DNA of 64,000 nt, taken from contig MKTA01000024.1 of assembly GCA_001897515.1 (NCBI GenBank), forward strand, positions 157,819-221,818. The letters are read 5' to 3'. Shown piece after piece: positions 45,337 through 53,793 of this stretch. The first letter of the stretch is position 1; every line of letters begins with the position of its first letter. The notes below the pieces were generated by a model. The model was not told the origin of the DNA. It saw only the letters and a list, made by a program, of their open reading frames with translations, and did not search any database. The position numbers and the translations under genes were made by a program. This stretch comes from Bacteroidetes bacterium 41-46. Lineage in GTDB: Bacteria > Bacteroidota > Bacteroidia > Bacteroidales > UBA932.

Positions 45337-46677
45337 TTATAATGCTCCGTATATCATTCCGGATATAGTGGCCATTAACATTACCAGAAGAACAAAGACA
45401 ACTGTTTTCTTAGTACCCATAACTTGTCTTATCACCAGCATATTTGGCAATGATAGTGACGGACCGGCAAGTAAAAGAGCCAAAGCCGGTCCCTTTCCCA
45501 TTCCTGAAGCGAGCAAACCTTGAATAATAGGCACTTCAGTAAGAGTAGCAAAGTACATAAAGGCTCCTACAACGCTGGCAAAAAGGTTAGAAAGCAATGA
45601 ATTTCCTCCCACAGCCCACTCTATCCAGCTATTTGGTATTACACCCGGGATTGATGTACTATCGTGGGTTGAACCCAGTAAAAAGCCTGCTGTAACAACC
45701 CCTATGGCCAGCAGGGGAATTATCTGTTTTGCAAATCCCCACGCTGAGAGTGTCCATTCACGATTATCATCATCATTTCTATCAAATAGAGTAATAACAC
45801 TAAGCGAGATAATTCCTACGACCATAGGCACCAAAGGTCTGAAAACAGGATTTTCTATAAATTCATTAGCAGTAAAAACCGACACAACTGTTGCAGCAGC
45901 AGCAGCCAATACCCATTGCCATTTTATTTTTAGAATCTTAACCAATGAGTAGCAAAGCATAAGAGCAAATGCGCCGGTAATATTCCATTTATAGGAGAAG
46001 ATATAGAACCATGCACTTGTTGTGTCATCTGCCGCAGGCCTTCCCCAGTTTGCAAATACAAGAATTGCAACCAAAGTAAAGAAATGAAAAGATGTCTGAC
46101 TCATAGGCCTTTTCTCAGGAATATCCGGAAAATTCATCTGCTCTTCACGTTTTGCCCTCTCCTCTTTTCTGTATATAAATGACATTGCCAGGCCGATAAT
46201 AATTGAAAAACTCACAGCCCCAATTGTCCTGGCTATTCCCATCTCAGCACCCAAGATCCTTGCAGTTAAGATAATTGAAAGGATACTTATTGCAGGGCCT
46301 GAATATAGAAAGGCAACAGCCGGGCCGAGACCCGCCCCCCTTTTGTAAATGCTTGAGAAGAGAGGAAGAATGGTACAGGAGCATACAGCCAAGATAGCTC
46401 CCGAGACACTGGCAACAGAGTAGGCTAGCCACTTTTTGGCATTTGCTCCAAAATATTTAAGAACAGCCCCCTGACTAACAAAGATTGAAATAACCCCGGC
46501 AATAAAAAAAGCCGGAAGAAGGCATAATATAACATGCTCCTGAGCATACCACTTTGAGAGATCAAAGGTGGCATAGATCGCGGTCATAAATGTATCATTG
46601 CCCACGGGCATAAAGAAGATGGCCGCAAAAACAACAACTATCCACAATAGGGTTTTAAGCTCTTTTCTGCTCTCCAT
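45337..46677 (-). CDS. ArsP-type permease (PF03773)
   Basis: 446 residues, about 10-11 membrane helices in two halves with a cytoplasmic loop (IYRKEERAKREEQMNFPDIPEKR). Motifs: ILAVCSCTILPLFSSIYKRGAGLGPAVAFLYSGPAIS in the first half (paired cysteines) and YFATLTEVPIIQGLLASGMGKGPALALLLAGPSLSLPN in the second. The family exports trivalent organoarsenicals in some bacteria (ArsP) or other metals in others; the adjacent mini-thioredoxin and ArsR-type operator favour an arsenic link. Four bases separate it from the mini-thioredoxin. Confidence 0.82.
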   Translation of the reverse strand: MESRKELKTLLWIVVVFAAIFFMPVGNDTFMTAIYATFDLSKWYAQEHVILCLLPAFFIAGVISIFVSQGAVLKYFGANAKKWLAYSVASVSGAILAVCSCTILPLFSSIYKRGAGLGPAVAFLYSGPAISILSIILTARILGAEMGIARTIGAVSFSIIIGLAMSFIYRKEERAKREEQMNFPDIPEKRPMSQTSFHFFTLVAILVFANWGRPAADDTTSAWFYIFSYKWNITGAFALMLCYSLVKILKIKWQWVLAAAAATVVSVFTANEFIENPVFRPLVPMVVGIISLSVITLFDRNDDDNREWTLSAWGFAKQIIPLLAIGVVTAGFLLGSTHDSTSIPGVIPNSWIEWAVGGNSLLSNLFASVVGAFMYFATLTEVPIIQGLLASGMGKGPALALLLAGPSLSLPNMLVIRQVMGTKKTVVFVLLVMLMATISGMIYGAL

Positions 46678-46681
46678 AACA

Positions 46682-46915
46682 TTATATCCCTAGTGCCTGT
46701 TTTACCTCTTTTTCTGAAGGGACTCTGCCCTTAATCTTCACAACCTCATCAACGACAATGGCTGGTGTAAACATTACATTGTACTTCATAATGTCCATAA
46801 TATCCTCAACCTTTGTTATTGTAGCATCAACTCCGTTTTCTGCTACTACCTTCTCAACAACAGCCTGAGCTGTTTTACATTTGGCACATCCTGTACCCAG
46901 AATTTTTATCTCCAT
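46682..46915 (-). CDS. Small redox-active thioredoxin-fold protein (ArsE-like)
   Basis: 77 residues. A minimal thioredoxin fold with the active site GTGCAKCKTA near residue 10 and FTPAIVVDE in the middle. Such proteins accompany PF03773 permeases and, as ArsE, aromatic arsenical reduction. First gene of the operon; its promoter region holds an ArsR-type palindrome. Confidence 0.85.
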   Translation of the reverse strand: MEIKILGTGCAKCKTAQAVVEKVVAENGVDATITKVEDIMDIMKYNVMFTPAIVVDEVVKIKGRVPSEKEVKQALGI

Positions 46916-46940
46916 AGTTTGTTAAATAAGACCTACTAAT

Positions 46941-46958
46941 GTTCGCAAATATACGAAC
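46941..46958. promoter_or_regulatory. ArsR-type operator over the -7 box of the permease operon
   Basis: GTTCGCAAATATACGAAC is an interrupted palindrome (GTTCG...CGAAC). On the minus strand it contains TATATTTG, the -7 promoter box, 26 bases before the mini-thioredoxin start. It matches the two sites upstream of arsC with one or two mismatches. Confidence 0.65.
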
Positions 46959-46993
46959 TAATTTAATATGCAGATAATTTTTATATTTGTAAT

Positions 46994-47800
46994 ATGAGAA
47001 CAATTATATCTATTCTAATAACTCTGATTGCCACGCCTGTTTTGTCACAGAACACATTTGTTTATAAAACAGCAAATGCAGAGGTAATCCTCCTTGCAGA
47101 AATAAACAGTATCAGGAAGGCAGACAACCTTATAGGCTTTACACCGGAAATAGCAGCAGAGACTGCTCCGGATAACACTTATCCCGGGGGCACAAATGCT
47201 TTTCTTATAAAGATAAACGGTGAGAATATACTTGTTGACACAGGACTGGGAAGAGAGCTGTTTAAGAATCTAGAGACATTTGGCGTTAAACCTGAAGATG
47301 TGACTAAAATACTTATTACCCATCTTCACGCAGACCACTTTCTCGGCTTGCAAAGAGACGGAAATAGGGCATTCCCGTATGCAAAGGTCTATCTATCTTT
47401 AAAAGAGTCTGAGAACACACCTGAAAATGCAAAAAAAATCCTTGATCTATACAGTGGCGACATTATAACTTTTCACCCTGATGAGTGCCCGAAAGAGGTT
47501 ATCTCAGGAGTAAACTCTTTGGCAGCATACGGACATACTCCCGGTCATACTGTTTATATTGTTGATGACCTGATGATATGGGGGGATCTGACACATGCAA
47601 TGGCCATTCAGATGCCCTATCCCAGGGTAGCAATTTCCTACGACACAGATCCTCAGATGGCAATAAAAAGCAGGCTGAGAATTCTGGAATATGTAATAAA
47701 GAACAAATTGACCGTAGCGGGAATGCACATCCCCTACCCATCAATAGGAATTGTTACAAAAGAGGGGGGTGAGAGTTACAAATTTACCCCTGCAAAATAG
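46994..47800 (+). CDS. Secreted MBL-fold metallo-hydrolase
   Basis: 268 residues with a signal peptide (MRTIISILITLIATPVLSQ). The metallo-beta-lactamase metal motif is ITHLHADHFLGL, with further ligands in AAYGHTPGH, WGDLTHAM and a late GMHIPYP. Likely periplasmic. Substrate unknown. It diverges from the mini-thioredoxin gene, and TATATTTG precedes its start by 5-12 bases, so both may share the intervening operator. Confidence 0.85.
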   Translation: MRTIISILITLIATPVLSQNTFVYKTANAEVILLAEINSIRKADNLIGFTPEIAAETAPDNTYPGGTNAFLIKINGENILVDTGLGRELFKNLETFGVKPEDVTKILITHLHADHFLGLQRDGNRAFPYAKVYLSLKESENTPENAKKILDLYSGDIITFHPDECPKEVISGVNSLAAYGHTPGHTVYIVDDLMIWGDLTHAMAIQMPYPRVAISYDTDPQMAIKSRLRILEYVIKNKLTVAGMHIPYPSIGIVTKEGGESYKFTPAK

Positions 47801-47896
47801 AGGATTCAACGATTTTCATCCCGGTTTCGTCGGAGAATGCTGTTTTTCCGGCCAAGAGAGAAGCACCTTTGCAAAAACTTTTTAAAAGCAAAAGCA

Positions 47897-48646
47897 ATGC
47901 ACATCATTAACGACGGTAGCAGCAACCGCAAAGAGGGTCACGGAGCCCTGATAGCTGCAGCGGCAATAATTATTCTCGGACTTCTTTTCTTGGGAAGAAA
48001 CCTTGGTTTTATCAATCACGGTATATTCAGAATTGTAATTTCATGGCAGATGCTTCTGATTTTCCTGGGAGCAGTTGCTCTAGCGAAGAGGAACAACACA
48101 GGAGGTGCTATCTTAATAGGAGTGGGTCTATTCTTTATGGTTCCAAAACTTACCGGAGCCGGACTCTACTGGGCGGCAACCTGGTGGCCCTTACTTTTAA
48201 TTGTAGTAGGTGTAATACTGATAATGCGCTTTATTGTACCAGGCAATAAAAACAGAAATTATTTCCATGGGAACAGGTTTGCAAGCGATGTTTCATATAA
48301 ATCTGACAAAGGTTTTATTGACTCTGAGGTTGCTTTTGGTTCAGTAAACCATATAGTTGTAGATCCTGTTTTTAAAGGAGCTCGAATAAGAAACAGCTTC
48401 GGAGCGACAATTATTGACCTGAGAAGAACATCACTTGAGGATGGAGAGACGTATATTGATGTGGATTGCAACTTTGGAGGGGTGGAGATATACCTTCCAA
48501 GTTCATGGAGAGTTCACTCGCAGATAAAGAGTTTTCTTGGTGCAACAGAGGACAAACGTTTTCTTTCAGGTGATCAGTCAGATGAGAGCAAAAGAGTTGT
48601 TTTAAGAGGGAATGTCTCCTTTGGAGGAGTTGAGATTAAAAGCTGA
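47897..48646 (+). CDS. LiaF-like membrane protein
   Basis: 249 residues from ATG 47897; a longer frame starts at 47837. N-terminal membrane segments (LIAAAAIIILGLLFLG; further ones to residue 110; the central WPLLLIVVGVILIMRFI) and a C-terminal beta-rich domain with repeated F-GG motifs (DCNFGGVEIYLPS, NVSFGGVEIKS) typical of the LiaF/DUF5668-DUF2154 family. LiaF-type proteins regulate envelope stress. The LytTR gene follows 6 bases downstream. Confidence 0.82.
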   Translation: MHIINDGSSNRKEGHGALIAAAAIIILGLLFLGRNLGFINHGIFRIVISWQMLLIFLGAVALAKRNNTGGAILIGVGLFFMVPKLTGAGLYWAATWWPLLLIVVGVILIMRFIVPGNKNRNYFHGNRFASDVSYKSDKGFIDSEVAFGSVNHIVVDPVFKGARIRNSFGATIIDLRRTSLEDGETYIDVDCNFGGVEIYLPSSWRVHSQIKSFLGATEDKRFLSGDQSDESKRVVLRGNVSFGGVEIKS

Positions 48647-48652
48647 TATTAA

Positions 48653-49408
48653 ATGCATCCGCTAAGAGAGAATATTAGGGTTACGATAGTTGCTGCTGCA
48701 TCCGTTACAACGGGTGCAGCTCTTCTTATCATCCTCTCTGCTCTATACAGCTCACCCACTAACCTCTACTGCGCAATCCTTGTATCGGTATTATATACAG
48801 CTACCCTATCCGCTTCTGCCTATTATTGGTGGTATCTTCAGCAATATATTAGTGCTTTTGGAGCCAAAGTGGCAATAGCTTTACTTGTACAGCTGGCATC
48901 AGTTGCACTCTCTGCAATAGTACTCTCTTTAGCAAGTCCATCTGGTCCGGAATGGTTCTACAATCTGTTGCCAATTTTTATCCCTATAGGACTTCTAAGC
49001 TGGATATTAGTCTCACTGATTTATAAAAATGAAAGTTTTACTGAACCTAATTATAGCCCACCTCCGGCAGAGAGGGTAGTTCAAGAGACAATATCTGTTA
49101 AGGAGGGGAACAGAGTGCACATTTTAAGGGCAGACCACCTCCATTTTGTACAGGCATACGGAGATTATGCTATGCTATATGCAGAAGAGGGAAAGTTTGT
49201 TAAAGAGGAGACAATGAAAAATCTGGAGGCAACCCTCCCTGTATATTTTGCCAGAATACACCGCTCATATATTGTAAATACAAGGATGGTTGTAAAAACT
49301 GAACTTTACGGTAAAGAGAGCTACACCGTACATCTCAGCAACGGAGAGAGACTTAGGGCAAGCGCTAGCGGATATAAACTACTAAGGGAGAAGCTCTCCT
49401 TAAACTAA
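48653..49408 (+). CDS. Membrane-anchored LytTR-domain regulator
   Basis: 251 residues. Four membrane segments in the first 130 residues, then a LytTR DNA-binding domain (residues about 150-250: VKEGNRVHILRADHLHFVQAYGDYAMLYAEEGKFVKEETM and the tail FARIHRSYIVNTRMV). No response-regulator receiver is present. It is likely a membrane-bound regulator working with the LiaF-like protein; target unknown. Confidence 0.87.
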   Translation: MHPLRENIRVTIVAAASVTTGAALLIILSALYSSPTNLYCAILVSVLYTATLSASAYYWWYLQQYISAFGAKVAIALLVQLASVALSAIVLSLASPSGPEWFYNLLPIFIPIGLLSWILVSLIYKNESFTEPNYSPPPAERVVQETISVKEGNRVHILRADHLHFVQAYGDYAMLYAEEGKFVKEETMKNLEATLPVYFARIHRSYIVNTRMVVKTELYGKESYTVHLSNGERLRASASGYKLLREKLSLN

Positions 49409-49435
49409 ATTGAATTAGGAAACGATAATATTATA

Positions 49436-49750
49436 ATGAAGAATTTCACAACAGAACAAAAACAGTTGGCCAGATATGCTAAAGCCCTGGGACACCCTGT
49501 AAGAATAGCCATTCTGGAGTTACTATCAAGTCAGACATGCTGTTATCATGGCGATATGTCTGAGATTATACCTGTTGCCAAAAGCACACTATCGCAACAT
49601 CTAAATGCGCTTAAGGATGCCGGGCTCATACAGGGTACCATAACCCCTCCCACTGTAAAATATTGCATTAACAGAGAGAACTGGGAGAGAGCCAGAGAGA
49701 TGTTTTCAAACTTACTTCATGAGTTAAAGAGAGAGGGATTTGTTTGCTAA
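49436..49750 (+). CDS. arsR: ArsR-family metalloid-responsive repressor
   Basis: 104 residues. Winged helix with RYAKALGHPVRIAILELLSSQ, the recognition helix VAKSTLSQHLNALKDAGLI, and TCCYHGDMSEI with two adjacent cysteines that can bind As(III) or Sb(III), plus a C-terminal cysteine. It should repress the arsenic operon through the nearby palindromes. It is not itself in the arsC transcript start, as two operators lie downstream of it. Its last codons are part of a tandem duplication. Confidence 0.9.
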   Translation: MKNFTTEQKQLARYAKALGHPVRIAILELLSSQTCCYHGDMSEIIPVAKSTLSQHLNALKDAGLIQGTITPPTVKYCINRENWERAREMFSNLLHELKREGFVC

Positions 49751-49771
49751 AGAGAGAGGGATTTGTTTGCT
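49726..49771 (+). repeat. 23-bp tandem duplication at the arsR stop
   Basis: The unit 49726-49748 is repeated exactly at 49749-49771, followed by an eight-base third start. The first copy includes the last codons of arsR; because 23 is not a multiple of three, the second is not in frame with it. Probably a replication-slippage duplication. Confidence 0.85.
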
Positions 49772-49804
49772 AAAGAGAGCTGTTAAGTTTTTTTTAATTT
49801 TACA

Positions 49805-49848
49805 GTTCGTCTATTTGCGAATTGGCAATATTTCGTATTTTTGCGAAC
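49805..49848 (+). promoter_or_regulatory. Promoter of arsC with two ArsR-type operators
   Basis: GTTCGTCTATTTGCGAA (49805-49821) and TTTCGTATTTTTGCGAAC (49831-49848) are both near copies of the operator at 46941 read on the other strand. Within them are TTTG (49814-49817) and TATTTTTG (49836-49843), 18 bases apart, a near-normal promoter. A bound ArsR would cover both boxes. arsC begins 26 bases later. Confidence 0.7.
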
Positions 49849-49873
49849 TACCAATAGATAAAAGATACCTTAA

Positions 49874-50296
49874 ATGAAAAAAATACTAATTCTTTGTACC
49901 GGTAATAGCTGCAGAAGTCAGATGGCTCACGGCTTTCTTCAGTCATTTGACAAATATCTCATTGTGAGATCTGCCGGAACTCAGCCTGCTAAACAGGTTA
50001 ATCAAACTGCAGCAAAAGTTATGCAGGAGTTGGGAATTGACATATATAACCACACTCCTGAACTTGTGGACAAATACACCGGTGAAGAGTGGGATTATGT
50101 AATTACTGTCTGTGACGATGCTAACGAAACCTGCCCAGCCTTCCTTGGTAAAGTAAAGCACAGAATCCATATGGGATTTGAAGATCCATCCCATAAAAAA
50201 GGCACCCCTGAGTATGTTATGAGTGAATATTATCGCATAAGGGACCTGATTAAAGAGCAATTTCACAGGTTTTATCAGGAAAATTTATCAAAATGA
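49874..50296 (+). CDS. arsC: Arsenate reductase (LMW-phosphatase type)
   Basis: 140 residues. P-loop ILCTGNSCRSQMAHG (nucleophile cysteine), conserved cysteine in VCDDANETCP and a C-terminal FEDPSH loop, the thioredoxin-coupled ArsC fold. It reduces arsenate to arsenite. The acr3 start overlaps its stop by 4 bases. Confidence 0.92.
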   Translation: MKKILILCTGNSCRSQMAHGFLQSFDKYLIVRSAGTQPAKQVNQTAAKVMQELGIDIYNHTPELVDKYTGEEWDYVITVCDDANETCPAFLGKVKHRIHMGFEDPSHKKGTPEYVMSEYYRIRDLIKEQFHRFYQENLSK

Positions 50297-51336
50297 AAAA
50301 GATAGAAGGAATTTCATTTTTTGACCGATATCTCTCTGTTTGGGTTGCCCTCTGTATAATCGCAGGCATAACAATTGGAAAGCTCGCTCCATCTGTACCG
50401 GAATTTCTTGGTAAGCTGGAGTATGCAAATGTCTCAATCCCTATTGCTTTGCTAATATGGATTATGATCTTTCCAATGATGCTAAAGATTGACTTCACCA
50501 GTGTCGCAAATGCTGTTAAGATGCCTAAAGGGTTAACAATAACCCTTGTAGTAAACTGGATGATTAAGCCATTTACAATGTTTGGAATCTCTTGGCTCTT
50601 CTTTCACGTTGTTTTCAAATATTTAATACCCTACGATCTTGCGAACGAATACCTTGCCGGGGCTGTTCTTTTGGGAGCAGCTCCCTGTACTGCGATGGTA
50701 TTTGTCTGGAGCCATCTTACAAAAGGGAATCCTGCATACACCCTGGTTCAGGTAGCAATAAATGACCTGATAATTCTTATTGCATTTATTCCGATTGTTA
50801 CCCTTCTACTAGGAATAGGCGGAATAACAATACCCTGGAATACACTTATTATGTCGGTAATACTGTTTGTTGTTATACCATTAACACTGGCTGTAATAAC
50901 AAGGAGAGCTGTAATAAAGAGCAGGGGCATTAAATATTTTGAAGAGAGTTTCATTACGAAATTCAAGAGTACAACCATATCAGGGCTTCTTCTAACTTTA
51001 ATCATAATATTCTCTTTCCAGGGAGATATAATATTGAGTAACCCGCTCAATATTATATTGATAGCCATACCTTTAATTTTCCAGACATTCCTGATATTCT
51101 TTATCGCATATAAATGGTCAGAAAGGTGGAGGTTACCTCATAATATTGCCGCTCCAGCATCACTAATTGGAGCAAGTAACTTTTTTGAACTCTCAGTAGC
51201 AGTAGCCATAGTGCTTTTTGGATTAAACTCCGGAGCTACCCTGGCCACAGTTGTTGGAGTACTAGTGGAAGTACCTGTAATGCTCACACTTGTAAAATAT
51301 GCAAACAAAACAGCAAATAAATTTAAATCGTTATAA
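50293..51336 (+). CDS. acr3: Arsenite efflux transporter Acr3
   Basis: 347 residues with about ten membrane helices. Motifs: LGAAPCTAMVFVWSHL (with the conserved cysteine of the fourth helix), GASNFFELSVAVAI and VLVEVPVMLTLVKY in the last helices. Antiporter for arsenite and possibly antimonite. Part of arsC-acr3-arsF-arsG, with gaps of -4, 0 and 12 bases. Confidence 0.94.
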   Translation: MKKIEGISFFDRYLSVWVALCIIAGITIGKLAPSVPEFLGKLEYANVSIPIALLIWIMIFPMMLKIDFTSVANAVKMPKGLTITLVVNWMIKPFTMFGISWLFFHVVFKYLIPYDLANEYLAGAVLLGAAPCTAMVFVWSHLTKGNPAYTLVQVAINDLIILIAFIPIVTLLLGIGGITIPWNTLIMSVILFVVIPLTLAVITRRAVIKSRGIKYFEESFITKFKSTTISGLLLTLIIIFSFQGDIILSNPLNIILIAIPLIFQTFLIFFIAYKWSERWRLPHNIAAPASLIGASNFFELSVAVAIVLFGLNSGATLATVVGVLVEVPVMLTLVKYANKTANKFKSL

Positions 51337-51765
51337 ATGAAAAAATTAACTCTATTTCTATTTACAGCATTTATTCTATTCTCATGTGGCAACAGAAACT
51401 CATCTGCTGAGCAGACGACAGAAGAGACAAGCCTGAAAACAATAGAGACGAGCGATAGTGTAATAAATGTACTCTACTTTCATGGTACACAAAGGTGTAA
51501 AACCTGCATAGCAGTTGAAAAAGTTACAAAAGAGACACTAGACAGTCTATATTCAGGCAACGCCAGAGTTGTTTATACAGAAGTGAATACAGACGACCCA
51601 TCATTTAAAGATATAAAAGAGAGGTTTCAGATATCCTGGAGCTCATTAATAATCTCCAAGGGTGATACTAAAATTGACCTTACAGACTTTGCCTTTGCAA
51701 ATGCTCTGAAAAGCCCTGAACTTCTTAAAACAGAATTGGAGAAAACAATAAATACGATTCTTTAG
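51337..51765 (+). CDS. ArsF-like thioredoxin-fold lipoprotein
   Basis: 142 residues. Lipobox ILFSCG (cysteine 17), then a thioredoxin-like region with HGTQRCKTCIAVEKV as a CxxC site. In the ArsEFG system of Shewanella, an ArsF protein of this kind is needed to reduce nitrophenylarsonate; the link here is by gene order (ArsE-like, ArsF-like, ArsG-like). It starts one base after acr3. Confidence 0.8.
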   Translation: MKKLTLFLFTAFILFSCGNRNSSAEQTTEETSLKTIETSDSVINVLYFHGTQRCKTCIAVEKVTKETLDSLYSGNARVVYTEVNTDDPSFKDIKERFQISWSSLIISKGDTKIDLTDFAFANALKSPELLKTELEKTINTIL

Positions 51766-51777
51766 AGAGCCTCCAAT

Positions 51778-52473
51778 ATGGATTTTTTACAAACTCTTGC
51801 GGACAACTCCCAGATTCCTCTATTTACAGCTTTTATTCTGGGGCTAATTACAGCAATGAGCCCATGCCCGCTTGCAACCAATATTACAGCAACAGCCTGG
51901 CTAAGCAGAGATATTTCAAATAAGAGGACAATCCTATTAAATGGTGTAATGTACACTATTGGAAGAATGTTCTCATATACAACTCTTGGGTTACTCTTTT
52001 ACTTTGGTGCAAGCAAATTTGAGATTGCCAAGGTGCTCCAAAACCTTGGCGGTATTTGGCTTGGTATTGCACTGGTTATATTTGGAATACTCATGCTTGA
52101 CATAATAAAAATCCCCGGTCTCCCGGGGATAGGTAAAACTATTGAGCATAAAAAGATCAAGAGAGGCTTCCTTAACTCCTTTCTGCTTGGAGTGCTTTTT
52201 GCTCTTGCATTCTGCCCCTATAGCGGTGTCATTTATTTTGTTGTATTAATACCTATGACCATTGCAGCTCCTTCAGGACTATTCCTCCCACCCACCTTTG
52301 CAATAGCCACCGGACTACCGGTAATTGTTGTCTCATGGTTACTGGCGTATAGTGTCACTAGTGTAGGCAGGTTCTACATCGGAATAAAAAATTTTGAAAA
52401 ATGGTTTAAAAGAGTTGTCGCATCTGTGTTTATTATAACAGGTCTCTACTATATGCTGATTAACATATTTTAG
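51778..52473 (+). CDS. ArsG-like permease (cytochrome-c biogenesis/DsbD-type membrane fold)
   Basis: 231 residues, about six membrane helices in a DsbD/CcdA-type fold. It has paired prolines and cysteines: LITAMSPCPLATNITA (after the first helix) and LAFCPYSGVIYF in the fourth, the usual two-cysteine CcdA pair. ArsG proteins export aromatic arsenicals; a plain CcdA-like electron-transfer role to the ArsF-like protein is the alternative. Confidence 0.8.
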   Translation: MDFLQTLADNSQIPLFTAFILGLITAMSPCPLATNITATAWLSRDISNKRTILLNGVMYTIGRMFSYTTLGLLFYFGASKFEIAKVLQNLGGIWLGIALVIFGILMLDIIKIPGLPGIGKTIEHKKIKRGFLNSFLLGVLFALAFCPYSGVIYFVVLIPMTIAAPSGLFLPPTFAIATGLPVIVVSWLLAYSVTSVGRFYIGIKNFEKWFKRVVASVFIITGLYYMLINIF

Positions 52474-52498
52474 ACAGAAGAATAATCTGACTTAACAT

Positions 52499-53368
52499 CT
52501 AACTCTTCTTCCCCTTTCCTTTACTCTTATCCTCTTTAACATCAGAATACTCCAGCCCTTCGCGATATACACTCATGGCAGCAAGACTCATACCCATACT
52601 GGAGTAGCCACCATCGTGATAGAGATTCTGCATTGTAACCTTTTTAGTAAGATCTGAGAACAGGGTGACAACATAATCGGCACACTCTTCAGCAGTAGCA
52701 TTTCCAAGCGGAGACATCCTCTCTGCAAAGTCATATAACTTATCAAACCCCATGATTCCTCCACCCGCAGTTGTCATTGTCGGAGATTGAGAAACTGTAT
52801 TTATTCTTATATTTTTCTCCCTTCCGTAAATGTAGCCGAAGCTCCTTGCAATTGACTCAAGCAGTGCCTTAGCATCAGCCATATCGTTGTATCCGTATAG
52901 CGTTCTCTGTGCAGCAACATAAGAGAGTGCCACAACTGAGCCCCAGTCATTAATTGCATCAAGCTTTCTGCAGCTCTGCAACACCTTGTGAAAAGAGATT
53001 GCAGAGATGTCCAGAGTCTGGTGAAGATAATGGTAATTAAGATCATCATAAGTTCTCCCCTTTCTTACATTTGGAGACATCCCTATGGAGTGGAGCACAA
53101 AATCAAATTTTCCGCCAAGGAATTCCATACCCTTAATGATTAAATTCTCAAGATCCTCGACATTTGTGGCATCTGCCGGAATCACTATAGATTCACAACT
53201 TTCAGCTAGTTTATCAATAGAGCCCATCTTCATAGATGCAGGGGTATTTGTAAGTACAAATCTTCCACCCTCTTCATACACTCTCTCCGCAGTTTTCCAT
53301 GCGATAGAACTCTCGTTAAGGGCCCCAAAAATAAGCCCTCTCTTTCCTTTCAATAAATTATAAGACAT
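52499..53368 (-). CDS. fabI: Enoyl-[acyl-carrier-protein] reductase (NADH) FabI
   Basis: 289 residues. Short-chain dehydrogenase with GLIFGALNESSIAWKTAERV, HSIGMSPN, the catalytic region SYVAAQRTLYGYNDMADAKALLES (Tyr-x6-Lys) and the C-terminal NAVSQSPTMT-like loop. It catalyses the last reduction step of fatty-acid elongation and is the target of triclosan. A lysine-rich tail (KEDKSKGKGKKS) is unusual. Confidence 0.94.
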   Translation of the reverse strand: MSYNLLKGKRGLIFGALNESSIAWKTAERVYEEGGRFVLTNTPASMKMGSIDKLAESCESIVIPADATNVEDLENLIIKGMEFLGGKFDFVLHSIGMSPNVRKGRTYDDLNYHYLHQTLDISAISFHKVLQSCRKLDAINDWGSVVALSYVAAQRTLYGYNDMADAKALLESIARSFGYIYGREKNIRINTVSQSPTMTTAGGGIMGFDKLYDFAERMSPLGNATAEECADYVVTLFSDLTKKVTMQNLYHDGGYSSMGMSLAAMSVYREGLEYSDVKEDKSKGKGKKS

Positions 53369-53392
53369 AATTCAATATTTACACTCCAATAA

Positions 53393-53417
53393 AAACATTT
53401 ATGGATTGGAAATGTTT
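53393..53417. promoter_or_regulatory. Inverted repeat upstream of fabI
   Basis: AAACATTT (53393-53400) and AAATGTTT (53410-53417) form a symmetric pair with a 9-base spacer, 25-49 bases before the fabI start. It may be an operator; it is AT-rich and could be chance. Confidence 0.35.
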
Positions 53418-53494
53418 AACATGGAGTATTGTTAAACCGGCGACAAATATAAACCAATTAAATTAAATTCAGCCAATTTATTTTCCATTGGAAA

Positions 53495-53525
53495 ATTGTT
53501 TTATTAGAAAATATATTTAACTTTG
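53495..53525 (+). promoter_or_regulatory. Promoter of the redox/methyltransferase cluster
   Basis: ATTG (53495-53498) and TAACTTTG (53518-53525) are 19 bases apart, close to the Bacteroidota promoter. It precedes the DUF6132-like gene at 53555. Confidence 0.55.
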
Positions 53526-53554
53526 CAGAAAATTTGAAGATTCAGAATAGAGAC

Positions 53555-53785
53555 ATGATAGATAAATCTATACAATATATTAAAAAGCAATGGATTACAA
53601 TTACAGGTGCTGCGCTGGGAGCGCTGGGAGGTTACCTTTACTGGTACTTTATAGGCTGTAACAGCGGTACTTGTCCCATCACCTCCTCCCCTGTAAACAG
53701 CACCCTTTACGGGGTACTTCTGGGGGGGCTTTTAGGAAGTATGTTTATAAAGGGTTCTTCAGAGAAAAACAGAGATTCAAAATAG
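53555..53785 (+). CDS. Small membrane protein, DUF6132-like
   Basis: 76 residues from ATG 53555; TTG 53534 is an alternative start. Two membrane segments flank a loop with two cysteines (GCNSGTCPITSSPVNS). It resembles small Bacteroidota proteins next to thioredoxin and metal genes. The next gene starts 8 bases later. Confidence 0.75.
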   Translation: MIDKSIQYIKKQWITITGAALGALGGYLYWYFIGCNSGTCPITSSPVNSTLYGVLLGGLLGSMFIKGSSEKNRDSK

Positions 53786-53793
53786 TACAGAAA

